From DASQUP01 sp035641235 (GTDB lineage: Bacteria; Actinomycetota; CADDZG01; WHSQ01): a stretch of 6,475 bases of DNA. The position numbers were made by a program, and so were the translations under genes. The DNA lies in assembly GCA_035641235.1 (NCBI GenBank), contig DASQUP010000015.1:1-6475 (forward strand), given 5' to 3'. The notes under the pieces were generated by a model that was given only the letters and a program-made list of their open reading frames with translations, had not been told where the DNA came from and did no database searches. Shown here one piece after another: positions 1 to 6,361 of the stretch; within the stretch, counting starts at the first letter, position 1; each line of letters starts with the position of its first letter.

Positions 1-54
1 GGGGCGGCGCTCACTTTCGGCTCGGAAAAATGCCCGAACCCGGCGCGGGCGATT

Positions 55-58
55 AGGA
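55..58 (+). promoter_or_regulatory. ribosome binding site of metK
   Basis: AGGA lies 7 nt before the ATG at 66. No comparable purine run precedes the alternative in-frame ATG at 84, so this site favours the upstream start. Confidence 0.55.
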
Positions 59-65
59 TGCCGCC

Positions 66-1268
66 ATGGGAACCAGAAACGGCATGCGGCTCTTCACGTC
101 CGAGTCCGTAACTGAGGGGCATCCCGACAAGCTGGCGGACCAGATCTCCGACGCCGTCCTCGACGAGATCCTCGCCGACGACCCGTTCGGGCGGGTTGCG
201 TGCGAGACGCTCATCACGACGGGCTGGGTTGTCGTGGCCGGCGAGATTTCGACATCGACCTACGTGGACATCCCGGCGGTCGTGCGCCGCACCATCACCG
301 ACGTCGGCTACACGAGCTCCCGTATCGGCTTCGACGGCGAGACCTGCGGCGTCTCCGTGGCGATCCAGGAGCAATCGCCCGACATCTCCGCCGGCGTCGA
401 CCACGCCTACGAGGAGCGCAGCGGCGATATCTCCGATCAGATGCTCGACGGCCAGGGCGCCGGCGACCAGGGCATGATGTTCGGCTACGCCATCCGGGAG
501 AACGGCGACCTCATGCCGACTCCCATCTGGCTGGCCCACCGCTTCGCCCAACGCCTGTCTGAAGTCCGAAAGGCAGGCGTTCTGCCTTACCTGAGACCCG
601 ACGGCAAGGTGCAGGTGACCATCGGATACGACCAGGGCAGACCGGCCACGCTCGAAACGGTCGTCGTCTCGACCCAGCACCAGCCCAACGTCGACATCGA
701 GACCCTGCTCAAGCCGGACCTGTTGCAGCACGTCATCGACCCGCTCGTGCCCGCGAACCTCGACGCCACCCGCACCAGCTACTTCATCAACCCGACGGGC
801 GTCTTCGAGATCGGAGGCCCGAAGGCGGACACCGGCCTCACCGGTCGAAAGGTCATCATCGACACCTACGGAGGAATGGCGCGCCACGGGGGCGGAGCGT
901 TCTCCGGCAAGGACCCCACCAAGGTCGACCGCTCCGCGGCGTACGCGGCCCGCTGGGTGGCGAAAAACGTCGTGGCAGCAGGCCTCGCCGAGCGCTTCGA
1001 GGTGCAGGTTGCGTACGCGATCGGGGTTGCGCATCCCGTGTCACTGGCGATCGATACGTTCGGGACGGAGACCGTCGATCCCGTCCACATCGAGGACGCG
1101 ATCAGGGAGGTGTTCGACCTCCGCCCGGCTGCCTTGATCAGGGACCTCGACCTGCGGAGGCCGATCTACCAGCCCGCAGCCGCATACGGACACTTCGGTC
1201 GTTCGGATAAAGACTTCACGTGGGAGCGGACCGACCGCGCCGACGAGCTGCGGCGGCTCTGCACATGA
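66..1268 (+). CDS. metK: S-adenosylmethionine synthetase (methionine adenosyltransferase)
   Basis: Cytosolic enzyme that makes S-adenosylmethionine from methionine and ATP, releasing phosphate and pyrophosphate. It supplies the cell's main methyl donor. The 400-residue length is normal for the family. Seen motifs: the N-terminal FTSESVTEGHPDK block (residues 10-22) with the ATP-site His19; the family signature GAGDQGMMFGY (131-141); FEIGGPKADTGLTGRK (247-262); and the phosphate-binding loop GGGAFSGKDPTKVDRS (275-290). The protein ends with the usual YGHFGR...FTWE region. The ATG at 66 is preferred because AGGA sits 7 nt upstream. The ATG at 84 would give MRLFTSES, which also fits the family, so the first six residues are uncertain. 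It is the first gene of the run, and its TGA stop overlaps an ATG (ATGA, 1265-1268) that opens a 7-codon frame leading into priA. No promoter is convincing in the 65 nt upstream, so the transcript may begin outside the window. Confidence 0.98.
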   Translation: MGTRNGMRLFTSESVTEGHPDKLADQISDAVLDEILADDPFGRVACETLITTGWVVVAGEISTSTYVDIPAVVRRTITDVGYTSSRIGFDGETCGVSVAIQEQSPDISAGVDHAYEERSGDISDQMLDGQGAGDQGMMFGYAIRENGDLMPTPIWLAHRFAQRLSEVRKAGVLPYLRPDGKVQVTIGYDQGRPATLETVVVSTQHQPNVDIETLLKPDLLQHVIDPLVPANLDATRTSYFINPTGVFEIGGPKADTGLTGRKVIIDTYGGMARHGGGAFSGKDPTKVDRSAAYAARWVAKNVVAAGLAERFEVQVAYAIGVAHPVSLAIDTFGTETVDPVHIEDAIREVFDLRPAALIRDLDLRRPIYQPAAAYGHFGRSDKDFTWERTDRADELRRLCT

Positions 1269-1288
1269 TCGATCCATCACAGATCTGA
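1265..1288 (+). other. possible 7-codon bridging ORF between metK and priA
   Basis: ATG at 1265 overlaps the metK stop (ATGA) and reads MIDPSQI before TGA at 1286-1288. That TGA overlaps the CTG at 1285, the proposed priA start, as CTGA. A terminating ribosome could thus be handed from metK through this mini-frame to priA. No strong Shine-Dalgarno precedes either codon. The alternative is that this ATG is the true priA start and one base is missing between 1268 and 1285, since such a base would join MIDPSQ to the priA frame. The frame is seen in the sequence; a role for it is inference. Confidence 0.25.
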
Positions 1289-3198
1289 GCGAATCCCACG
1301 CCCCCCGGGTCGCTGCCGTCTTTCCGCTGATCCCCGCGTGGCGGATCGACCGCACGTTCGACTACTCGATCCCAGCCAAGCTCGCCCCCAAGACAGCGCC
1401 GGGCGCGCTGGTGAGGATTCCGTTCGGTCATCGCAAGGTGAGGGGACTCGTCGTTTCGGTGAGCGAGGGAGAACCGGCCCCTGATCTCGAGAGGATCGCA
1501 ACGGTCTCGTTCCCGGTCCCCGTCGCTCCGCCCGGTGTTATGGAGCTCCTGGAGTGGGTTGGACGCCGTTATCTCGTCCCCCCGGGCAGAGCGCTGTCCC
1601 TGGCCGTTCCTCCTCGGGTGCGCGTGGCGATGCCGGAGACGCAGGCCCTTGAGGGCGGACCGGCGGCCTCCCGCATCCTCGGCTACGAGGGAGGAGCCGG
1701 CCTGGTCAGCGCCATCGAGAGCGGGGCCGCCGGGACGTGGTGCGTGTGCGCTCGGCCCGGAGAGGACCGCGGCGAGCTCATCTCCGAGCTGGTCGCCGCC
1801 GCAGGACGTTCCCGAGGCGGCGCCGCCCTGGTGGCCGTGCCGGAGATCCGCTACGGCTCCGGCGTCCTCGACGGCCTCACGCACCACTGGTCCGGCATGG
1901 CCCGCTTGGAGTCGACGCGCGACGAGATGGAGCGTGCGAACGCAATGGCGCGGCTGGCCGCAGGCCACGGCCTGGGGGCCGGGGGCCGTTCAAGTGTGTT
2001 CGCCCCCATGCCTGATCTCCGACTGATCGTCCTCGACGAGGAACACCACACCACTTACAAGGAAGACCGGTCCCCCCGCTACGACGCCCGGCGCACCGCG
2101 ATGGAACGTGCCCGAATCCAGGAAGCGGTGTGCGTGTTCGTCAGTACCGCTCCATCCGTAGAGCTCGGAGGCGCCGCAGCCGAGGGCCGGGCGGGCTGGG
2201 TCAAGCCATCTCGCGCTGACCTCAGGCGCGCTCGGCCCATCGTGGAACTTATCGACAGACCGGACGACCGGAGCCTGTCACACGAACTCCACGAGCGTGT
2301 CCGTGATGCCCTCCGTGCGGGCCGGCGGATCGCTTTGCTCGCTCCGCGCAGAGGATTCGCGCGTGCTCTCTGGTGCGCCGAGTGCAGGCGGTCCCTCCGC
2401 TGCCCGGTGTGTGAGGCCGGGCTCTTCTTCGACAAGACTCCGCGGAGTGTGCGTTGTGCGCGCTGCGGCTACACGTCCGAACCACCCGCGCAGTGCCCCT
2501 CGTGCGGTGCGAGCGAATGGCGCTACGTCGGAGCCGGAAGTGAGCGGCTGGCCGAACAGCTCACAAGCATGTTTCCGAGGGCCCGAGTCCGCCGGGTCGA
2601 CCCCGCGGTCCTAGAGGGCCTGTCCGGTGACGCCCCGAGTTTCGAGGATGCCGACATCTACCTCACCACCTGGATAGGAACGAAGGCGGCGCTGAGGCCC
2701 GACGTCTCGGTGGTTGGAGTTCTCGACGCCGATGCGCTGATACGCCGGTCCGATTTCCGCGCCGCCGAACGCGCCTACCAGGCCCTCGCCGAGATGTCCG
2801 AGTGGGCCGGCCCGGCGGAACTTGGTGGCCGCCTGGTCGTGCAGACGGCAGAGCCCCGCCACCACGCACTGCAGGCCCTGGTGCGCGCTGACTACGAATT
2901 TTTTCTCGAGCGGGAGCTGTCCCACCGGAGGGAACTTGCCTACCCACCCTTCAGCGAGCTGATCAAGGTGACGGTGAGGGGGGCGGAAGCGGCCGAAGAG
3001 GTGGAGCGCATAGCGCGCGCCGTCCGGATCCGAGGCGCCCGTGTGCTGGGGCCCATTGGGGTCCCTCGCACCGAGGAGCCGACCCTTCAGTTGCTTGTCA
3101 AAGCCAGAGCAACGGAGGAGCTGAGCGACGACCTGCGATTGGTGCTAATGGAGGGCTCGGCCGGCGCGCGGGTTTCGATCGATGTGGACCCACGTTGA
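1285..3198 (+). CDS. priA: PriA-like replication restart protein (primosomal protein N') with degenerate helicase motifs
   Basis: Counterpart of PriA, which recognises stalled forks and helps reload the replicative helicase. From CTG 1285 the product is 637 residues, shorter than E. coli PriA (about 730) but near actinobacterial versions. The N-terminal DNA-binding domain is clear (IDRTFDYSIP, residues 21-30; VRIPFGHRKVRG, 43-54). Eight cysteines (364, 367, 373, 376, 391, 394, 404, 407) form the two zinc sites, with the same spacing as E. coli PriA. The C-terminal ELAYPPFSELIKV block is present. The ATPase is degenerate: the Walker A region reads RPGEDRGEL (about 157-165) without the GxGKT lysine, and the motif VI region reads EMSEWAG in place of VAGRAGR, losing its arginines. 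DEEH (251-254) and SDFRAAER (489-496) remain. Helicase activity is therefore unlikely, while DNA binding and a structural role are plausible. Start: the reading frame is open from 1138 but has no ATG, GTG or TTG until GTG 1411, which would delete about 42 residues including the conserved FDYSIP. CTG 1285 is the best start but has no clear Shine-Dalgarno. Confidence 0.9.
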   Translation: MSESHAPRVAAVFPLIPAWRIDRTFDYSIPAKLAPKTAPGALVRIPFGHRKVRGLVVSVSEGEPAPDLERIATVSFPVPVAPPGVMELLEWVGRRYLVPPGRALSLAVPPRVRVAMPETQALEGGPAASRILGYEGGAGLVSAIESGAAGTWCVCARPGEDRGELISELVAAAGRSRGGAALVAVPEIRYGSGVLDGLTHHWSGMARLESTRDEMERANAMARLAAGHGLGAGGRSSVFAPMPDLRLIVLDEEHHTTYKEDRSPRYDARRTAMERARIQEAVCVFVSTAPSVELGGAAAEGRAGWVKPSRADLRRARPIVELIDRPDDRSLSHELHERVRDALRAGRRIALLAPRRGFARALWCAECRRSLRCPVCEAGLFFDKTPRSVRCARCGYTSEPPAQCPSCGASEWRYVGAGSERLAEQLTSMFPRARVRRVDPAVLEGLSGDAPSFEDADIYLTTWIGTKAALRPDVSVVGVLDADALIRRSDFRAAERAYQALAEMSEWAGPAELGGRLVVQTAEPRHHALQALVRADYEFFLERELSHRRELAYPPFSELIKVTVRGAEAAEEVERIARAVRIRGARVLGPIGVPRTEEPTLQLLVKARATEELSDDLRLVLMEGSAGARVSIDVDPR

Positions 3199-3234
3199 GC
3201 GAATCCAGTAGTTTGCGCGGAACAGTTCAATATC

Positions 3235-3240
3235 GAGAGG
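3235..3240 (+). promoter_or_regulatory. ribosome binding site of def
   Basis: GAGAGG lies 10 nt before the GTG at 3251, in the only sizeable intergenic gap of the gene run (3199-3250). It supports GTG 3251 as the start. I see no convincing -35/-10 pair in the gap. Confidence 0.55.
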
Positions 3241-3250
3241 TAAAGAGTCA

Positions 3251-3784
3251 GTGGCAATTCTGCGGATAAGGACGTTTGGAGACCCGGTGCTCCGTCAGAG
3301 AGCACGGGAAGTCGAGGGAATCACCGATCTCCACAAGAAACTGATCACCGACATGTTCGACACCATGCGGGATGCTCCCGGCGTGGGCCTGGCTGCTCCT
3401 CAGGTGGGCGTGATGGAGCGAATCTTTGTTTGGGAGACGGAAGATCAAAGCGGCGCGTTCATCAACCCGAACATCATTACGCGGTCGCCGACCGCTGAGG
3501 ACGACGAGGAGGGGTGCCTGTCGCTGCCCGGAATCGTCTACGAGGTTCGGCGGTCCTCGGACGTGACCATCGAGGGCCTCGACGCCGACGGCAATTCGAT
3601 AAAGATGGAAGCATCCGGCCTGTTGGCGCGTATCTTTCAGCACGAGGTCGATCATCTCGACGGAGTCCTTTTCATTGATCATCTCTCTGAGGAAATGCGT
3701 CGGGAGGCCCTGACTACCCTTAGAAACCAGGCTTTGGGGCTCCCTGCAAAAACGACCGAGGTTCCGGCGGAGGAAGTGCTCTGA
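3251..3784 (+). CDS. def: peptide deformylase
   Basis: Cytosolic metalloenzyme that removes the N-formyl group from the first methionine of new proteins, so it undoes the mark added by the product of the next gene. The 177-residue length is typical. All three family motifs are intact: GVGLAAPQVG (44-53) with Gln51; EGCLSLPG (87-94) with metal ligand Cys89; and QHEVDHLDG (130-138) with ligands His131 and His135 and catalytic Glu132. The N-terminus (ILRIRTFGDPVLRQRA) also matches the family, which supports the GTG start at 3251 behind GAGAGG. The gene lies 52 nt after priA. Its TGA stop (3782-3784) shares three bases with the proposed CTG start of fmt, so def and fmt are probably translationally coupled. 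The C-terminal tail after about residue 155 is lysine- and glutamate-containing and not conserved; it also encodes the fmt Shine-Dalgarno. Confidence 0.97.
   Translation: MAILRIRTFGDPVLRQRAREVEGITDLHKKLITDMFDTMRDAPGVGLAAPQVGVMERIFVWETEDQSGAFINPNIITRSPTAEDDEEGCLSLPGIVYEVRRSSDVTIEGLDADGNSIKMEASGLLARIFQHEVDHLDGVLFIDHLSEEMRREALTTLRNQALGLPAKTTEVPAEEVL
3769..3776 (+). promoter_or_regulatory. ribosome binding site deciding the CTG start of fmt
   Basis: GGAGGAAG lies inside the 3' end of def. The GGAGG core ends 7 nt before the CTG at 3781, an ideal spacing. It is one of the strongest Shine-Dalgarno sequences in the window and points directly at a non-standard codon, which is the main support for initiation there. 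Confidence 0.75.
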
Positions 3785-4704
3785 AGACGGTCTTCTTTGG
3801 CACGCCGGAGTGGGCGGTTCCGAGCCTCCAGGCCCTGATCGAGTCGGCTGCAGAGGTCTCGGGTGTCGTCACCAACCCGGATCGGCCGGCGGGCCGGGGG
3901 ATGGACTTCCAGGCCACTCCCGTGAAGCGAGCCGCGCAGGCCGCCGGGATCGAGGTGCTCCAACCGGCCACGGCGCGGGACGAGGAGTTCCACGACCAGA
4001 TTCGAGCCCTAGCGCCGGATGTGGCCGTCGTCGTTGCGTACGGGAAGATCCTGCCGGGCTCGCTGCTCGAGATCCCGCGCAAGGGGTTTGTGAACGTCCA
4101 CTTCTCGCTGCTTCCGGCCTACCGGGGCGCGGCCCCCGTGCAGCACGTAATCATCGACGGCCACGACGAGACCGGAATCTCGATCATGGTGCTCACCGAG
4201 GGCATGGACGAGGGGCCCGTCCTGGCCGAGGAGCGAGTCCCCATTGCCGCCGACGACACTGCGGGGAGCCTCGGGGACAAGATGGCGACGATTGGTGCCC
4301 GTCTATTGGTACCGGCGCTCGAAGGCTATGTGGACGGCACGCTTCAGCCGGTGGAACAAGATCACGACCGAGCCACCTACGCTCCGAAGCTCGATACGGA
4401 GGCGGCCCGGATCGAATGGTCGGATCCGGCCGCACGCATCCGCAATCTCGTGCGCGGACTCAATCCTGCGCCCGGGGCGTGGACCATGTTGGATGATGCC
4501 AGGTTGAAGGTCTACGCGGGAGAAGTTGTCGGCGAAACGGGACTAAAGCCGGGTGACCTCGGCGTGCGGGGCACCGACCTTCTTGTCGGCACAGGAGACG
4601 ATGCGTTGTCGTTGACCGATGTTCAGATGGCCGGGAAGAAACGAATGGGTGGTGCAGAGCTTGCGCGCGGCCTCCGGTTGGCCGGCGGTGAGAGGCTGCA
4701 GTGA
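3781..4704 (+). CDS. fmt: methionyl-tRNA formyltransferase, apparent CTG start
   Basis: Transfers a formyl group from 10-formyltetrahydrofolate to initiator Met-tRNA. From CTG 3781 the product is 307 residues, the usual length. The N-terminal transferase domain (about 1-204) opens with KTVFFGTPEWAVPSL. It carries the active-site Asn105 and His107 in VNVHFSLLPAYRGAAPVQ, and Asp143 in GMDEGP. YAPKL (200-204) leads to the C-terminal tRNA-binding domain with RNLVRGLNPAPGAW (221-234). Start: reading back from the conserved FFGTP, the frame has no ATG, GTG or TTG before the TAG at 3721. The first ATG inside (3901) would remove 40 residues, including the beginning of the Rossmann-like fold. CTG 3781 stands in a CTGA overlap with the def stop, 7 nt after GGAGG, so it is a credible rare start. 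An A-to-C sequencing or assembly error (ATGA) is the main alternative. The stop overlaps the rpe start as GTGA. Confidence 0.95.
   Translation: MKTVFFGTPEWAVPSLQALIESAAEVSGVVTNPDRPAGRGMDFQATPVKRAAQAAGIEVLQPATARDEEFHDQIRALAPDVAVVVAYGKILPGSLLEIPRKGFVNVHFSLLPAYRGAAPVQHVIIDGHDETGISIMVLTEGMDEGPVLAEERVPIAADDTAGSLGDKMATIGARLLVPALEGYVDGTLQPVEQDHDRATYAPKLDTEAARIEWSDPAARIRNLVRGLNPAPGAWTMLDDARLKVYAGEVVGETGLKPGDLGVRGTDLLVGTGDDALSLTDVQMAGKKRMGGAELARGLRLAGGERLQ
4690..4695 (+). promoter_or_regulatory. ribosome binding site of rpe
   Basis: GAGAGG inside the end of fmt lies 5 nt before the GTG at 4701 and supports that start over internal codons. Confidence 0.55.
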
Positions 4705-5381
4705 CCAAACGCATCCAGTTGGCGCCATCAATCCTTACTGCCGACTTCGCCCGCATCGGCGATGAGGTTCGAAGTGTCTCCGACATCGTGGACTGGTTCC
4801 ATCTCGATGTCATGGATGGGCACTACGTGCCGAACCTGACGTTCGGCCCTTCGACGGTTGAGGCCATAAATCGATGGTGCGAGAGGCCGCTCCACGTGCA
4901 CCTGATGATCACCGACCCGAGTCAGTACGCGCCCGAGTTCGCCGCAGCCGGAGCCGACCGAATATCTTTTCACCCGGAGGTGGTCGAGGAGCCCGGAGAG
5001 GTCATCAACGAGCTCGAGGCCCTCGGCGTTGGAGCCGGAATGGCGGTCCACCCCGACATTCCCTTGAGTAGGGTTGCGCCCTTCGTGGAGCGATTGGACG
5101 TCTTATTGATGATGACCGTCAGGCCCGGCTTTGGCGGCCAGAAATTCCTCGACGAGGGCCTCCCGAAAATCGTCGAGGCCAACCGACTGGTTCGGGAGAC
5201 CGGTGCACGCGCCGACATCGAGGTCGATGGCGGGGTGAACGGCTCCACGATTGACCGAGTTGTGGATGCCGGAGTAGATATCGTCGTCGCGGGTAGCGCC
5301 ATCTTCGACGGGGTTGACGCACCGGCAGCCGCAAAGAACCTCAGGGAAAGGTTGGATGTGCTGGCTGGGTCGAGCGCCTAA
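4701..5381 (+). CDS. rpe: ribulose-phosphate 3-epimerase
   Basis: Interconverts ribulose 5-phosphate and xylulose 5-phosphate in the pentose phosphate pathway (or the Calvin cycle, for which nothing here speaks). The 226-residue TIM-barrel protein is of normal size. Seen features: LAPSILTADF at the N-terminus with Ser10; HLDVMDGHYVPNLTFG (34-49) with metal ligand His34 and catalytic Asp36; His67 in HVHLMI; PGFGGQKF (142-149); the second catalytic Asp176 in EVDGGVN; and the phosphate-binding VAGSAIF (196-202). Two strands deviate slightly from the commonest form: AVHPDIPL where ALNPxTP is usual, and TVRPGFGG where SVNPGFGG is usual. Neither removes a metal ligand. GTG 4701 overlaps the fmt stop (GTGA) and has GAGAGG 5 nt upstream. 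The TAA stop overlaps the next ATG by one base (TAATG). In many actinobacteria an rsmB/fmu methyltransferase gene lies between fmt and rpe; here the two genes touch. Confidence 0.96.
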   Translation: MTKRIQLAPSILTADFARIGDEVRSVSDIVDWFHLDVMDGHYVPNLTFGPSTVEAINRWCERPLHVHLMITDPSQYAPEFAAAGADRISFHPEVVEEPGEVINELEALGVGAGMAVHPDIPLSRVAPFVERLDVLLMMTVRPGFGGQKFLDEGLPKIVEANRLVRETGARADIEVDGGVNGSTIDRVVDAGVDIVVAGSAIFDGVDAPAAAKNLRERLDVLAGSSA

Positions 5382-6334
5382 TGAGTGAGCCCGAGCACCA
5401 CCTCGTACTGGTGGCCGACGACGACGAGGACATCGTTCGCTTCGTGGAGGTAAACCTTCGGCTCGAGGGGTTCCGGGTTGCGACCGCCTCCGACGGAGAG
5501 GAGGCACTCCGCGCTGCCTACGACCTCGCTCCGGACCTGGTTCTGCTCGACGTCATGATGCCCGAGATGGACGGATTCGAGGTGTGCCAGCGGCTGCGCA
5601 GCGACGCCCGCACGAGGCACATCTCAGTCATCATGCTGACTGCTAAGTCTCTGTCGGCCGACAAGGTCGTGGGGCTGACTGCGGGTGCCGACGACTACAT
5701 GATCAAGCCATTCGATCCGATCGAACTCATTGCGCGGGTCAAGTCGGCGCTCAGGCGCTCACAGGAGATGCGCGATGCAAATCCCCTGACGCAGCTTCCG
5801 GGGAACGTTCAGGTTCAAGAGGAAGTCGCGCGTCGCGTGGCCGCGGGGAACCCGTTCGCACTCATGTACATCGATCTGGACAACTTCAAGGCGTTCAACG
5901 ATCACTACGGGTTCCTCCGGGGGGATGAAGCGATCAAACTGCTGGCCCGGTGTGCGTCGGAAGCGGTGGACCGAGAGGACGGTGAGGAACCGTTCCTTGG
6001 ACACGTCGGCGGCGACGACTTCGTCGTTATCGCCGACCCACCTGCGGCGGAGCGTCTCGCCCAGGAGATCATCGGGCTGTGGGACGAACGCGTTGTCGAC
6101 TTGTACGACGCCGAAGACGTTGAGCGGGGTTACATCGAAGTGGCCGATCGACGCAAGCAGCTACACCGGTTTCCGTTCACGACCGTTTCGATCGGGATAG
6201 CCTCGAACACCGGGCGAGTGATCGACAGCCACTGGGCGGCCTCAGAGATCGCTGCTGAGATGAAGGCGTTCGCCAAGAACGACAGCGGATCGAGTTATGC
6301 GATCGACCGCAGGCGGACGGATGAGGCCGGCTGA
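5381..6334 (+). CDS. response regulator with receiver (REC) and GGDEF-like domains
   Basis: Probable cytosolic two-component output protein of 317 residues. The receiver domain (about 7-125) is complete: acidic cluster Asp13-Asp15, phospho-acceptor Asp57 in LLDVMMPEMDG, Thr87, and Lys109 in MIKPFD. After a short linker, a GGDEF-like domain runs from about 134 (NPLTQLPGN) to 310. It keeps YIDLDNFKAFNDHYG (163-177), with metal-binding Asp165 and Asn173/Asp174, and RGDEAIKLLA. Its signature is GGDDF (210-214): the fourth position, usually Glu, is Asp. The arginine often found two residues before the first Gly is His208, and there is no RxxD inhibitory site ahead of the signature. Residues 236-263 form an extra segment (DLYDAEDVERGYIEVADRR) before the final SIGIAS strand. 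It may make cyclic di-GMP weakly, bind nucleotide, or be a non-enzymatic sensor. No histidine kinase is in the window. The ATG overlaps the rpe stop (TAATG) with only a poor Shine-Dalgarno, so it probably depends on coupling to rpe. Confidence 0.92.
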   Translation: MSEPEHHLVLVADDDEDIVRFVEVNLRLEGFRVATASDGEEALRAAYDLAPDLVLLDVMMPEMDGFEVCQRLRSDARTRHISVIMLTAKSLSADKVVGLTAGADDYMIKPFDPIELIARVKSALRRSQEMRDANPLTQLPGNVQVQEEVARRVAAGNPFALMYIDLDNFKAFNDHYGFLRGDEAIKLLARCASEAVDREDGEEPFLGHVGGDDFVVIADPPAAERLAQEIIGLWDERVVDLYDAEDVERGYIEVADRRKQLHRFPFTTVSIGIASNTGRVIDSHWAASEIAAEMKAFAKNDSGSSYAIDRRRTDEAG

Positions 6335-6361
6335 CAGTGCCTCGGCCAGTGATGTTTGCGA

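Noticed and set aside
32..50. Possible hairpin GCCCG (32-36) / CGGGC (46-50) upstream of metK, considered as a terminator or SAM-responsive leader
   Set aside because: Only five pairs with a 9-nt loop, no T-tract and no SAM riboswitch core. The leader is cut by the window edge.
550..581. Stem-loop with 11 pairs (550-560 with 571-581, one G-U) in metK
   Set aside because: It falls within well-conserved coding sequence with no nearby start or stop to regulate. A stem of this size in GC-rich DNA of this length can arise by chance.
1216..1968. 250-codon open frame on the - strand across the metK-priA junction
   Set aside because: It lies opposite well-supported priA coding sequence, shows no domain, has low-complexity composition typical of high-GC antisense frames, and crosses the metK stop region.
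1286..3206. 11-base repeat TGAGCGAATCC at 1286-1296 and 3196-3206, both beginning with a stop triplet
   Set aside because: A few 11-base repeats are expected by chance in a window of this size, and the flanks do not match.
3199..3250. Possible internal promoter before def
   Set aside because: TTGCGC and TATCGA-like words are present but their spacing of about 12 nt is wrong for a standard sigma-70-type promoter.
3810..4496. 228-codon + strand frame inside fmt
   Set aside because: Shifted frame of the strongly conserved fmt sequence, rich in Gly, Arg and Pro with no motif.
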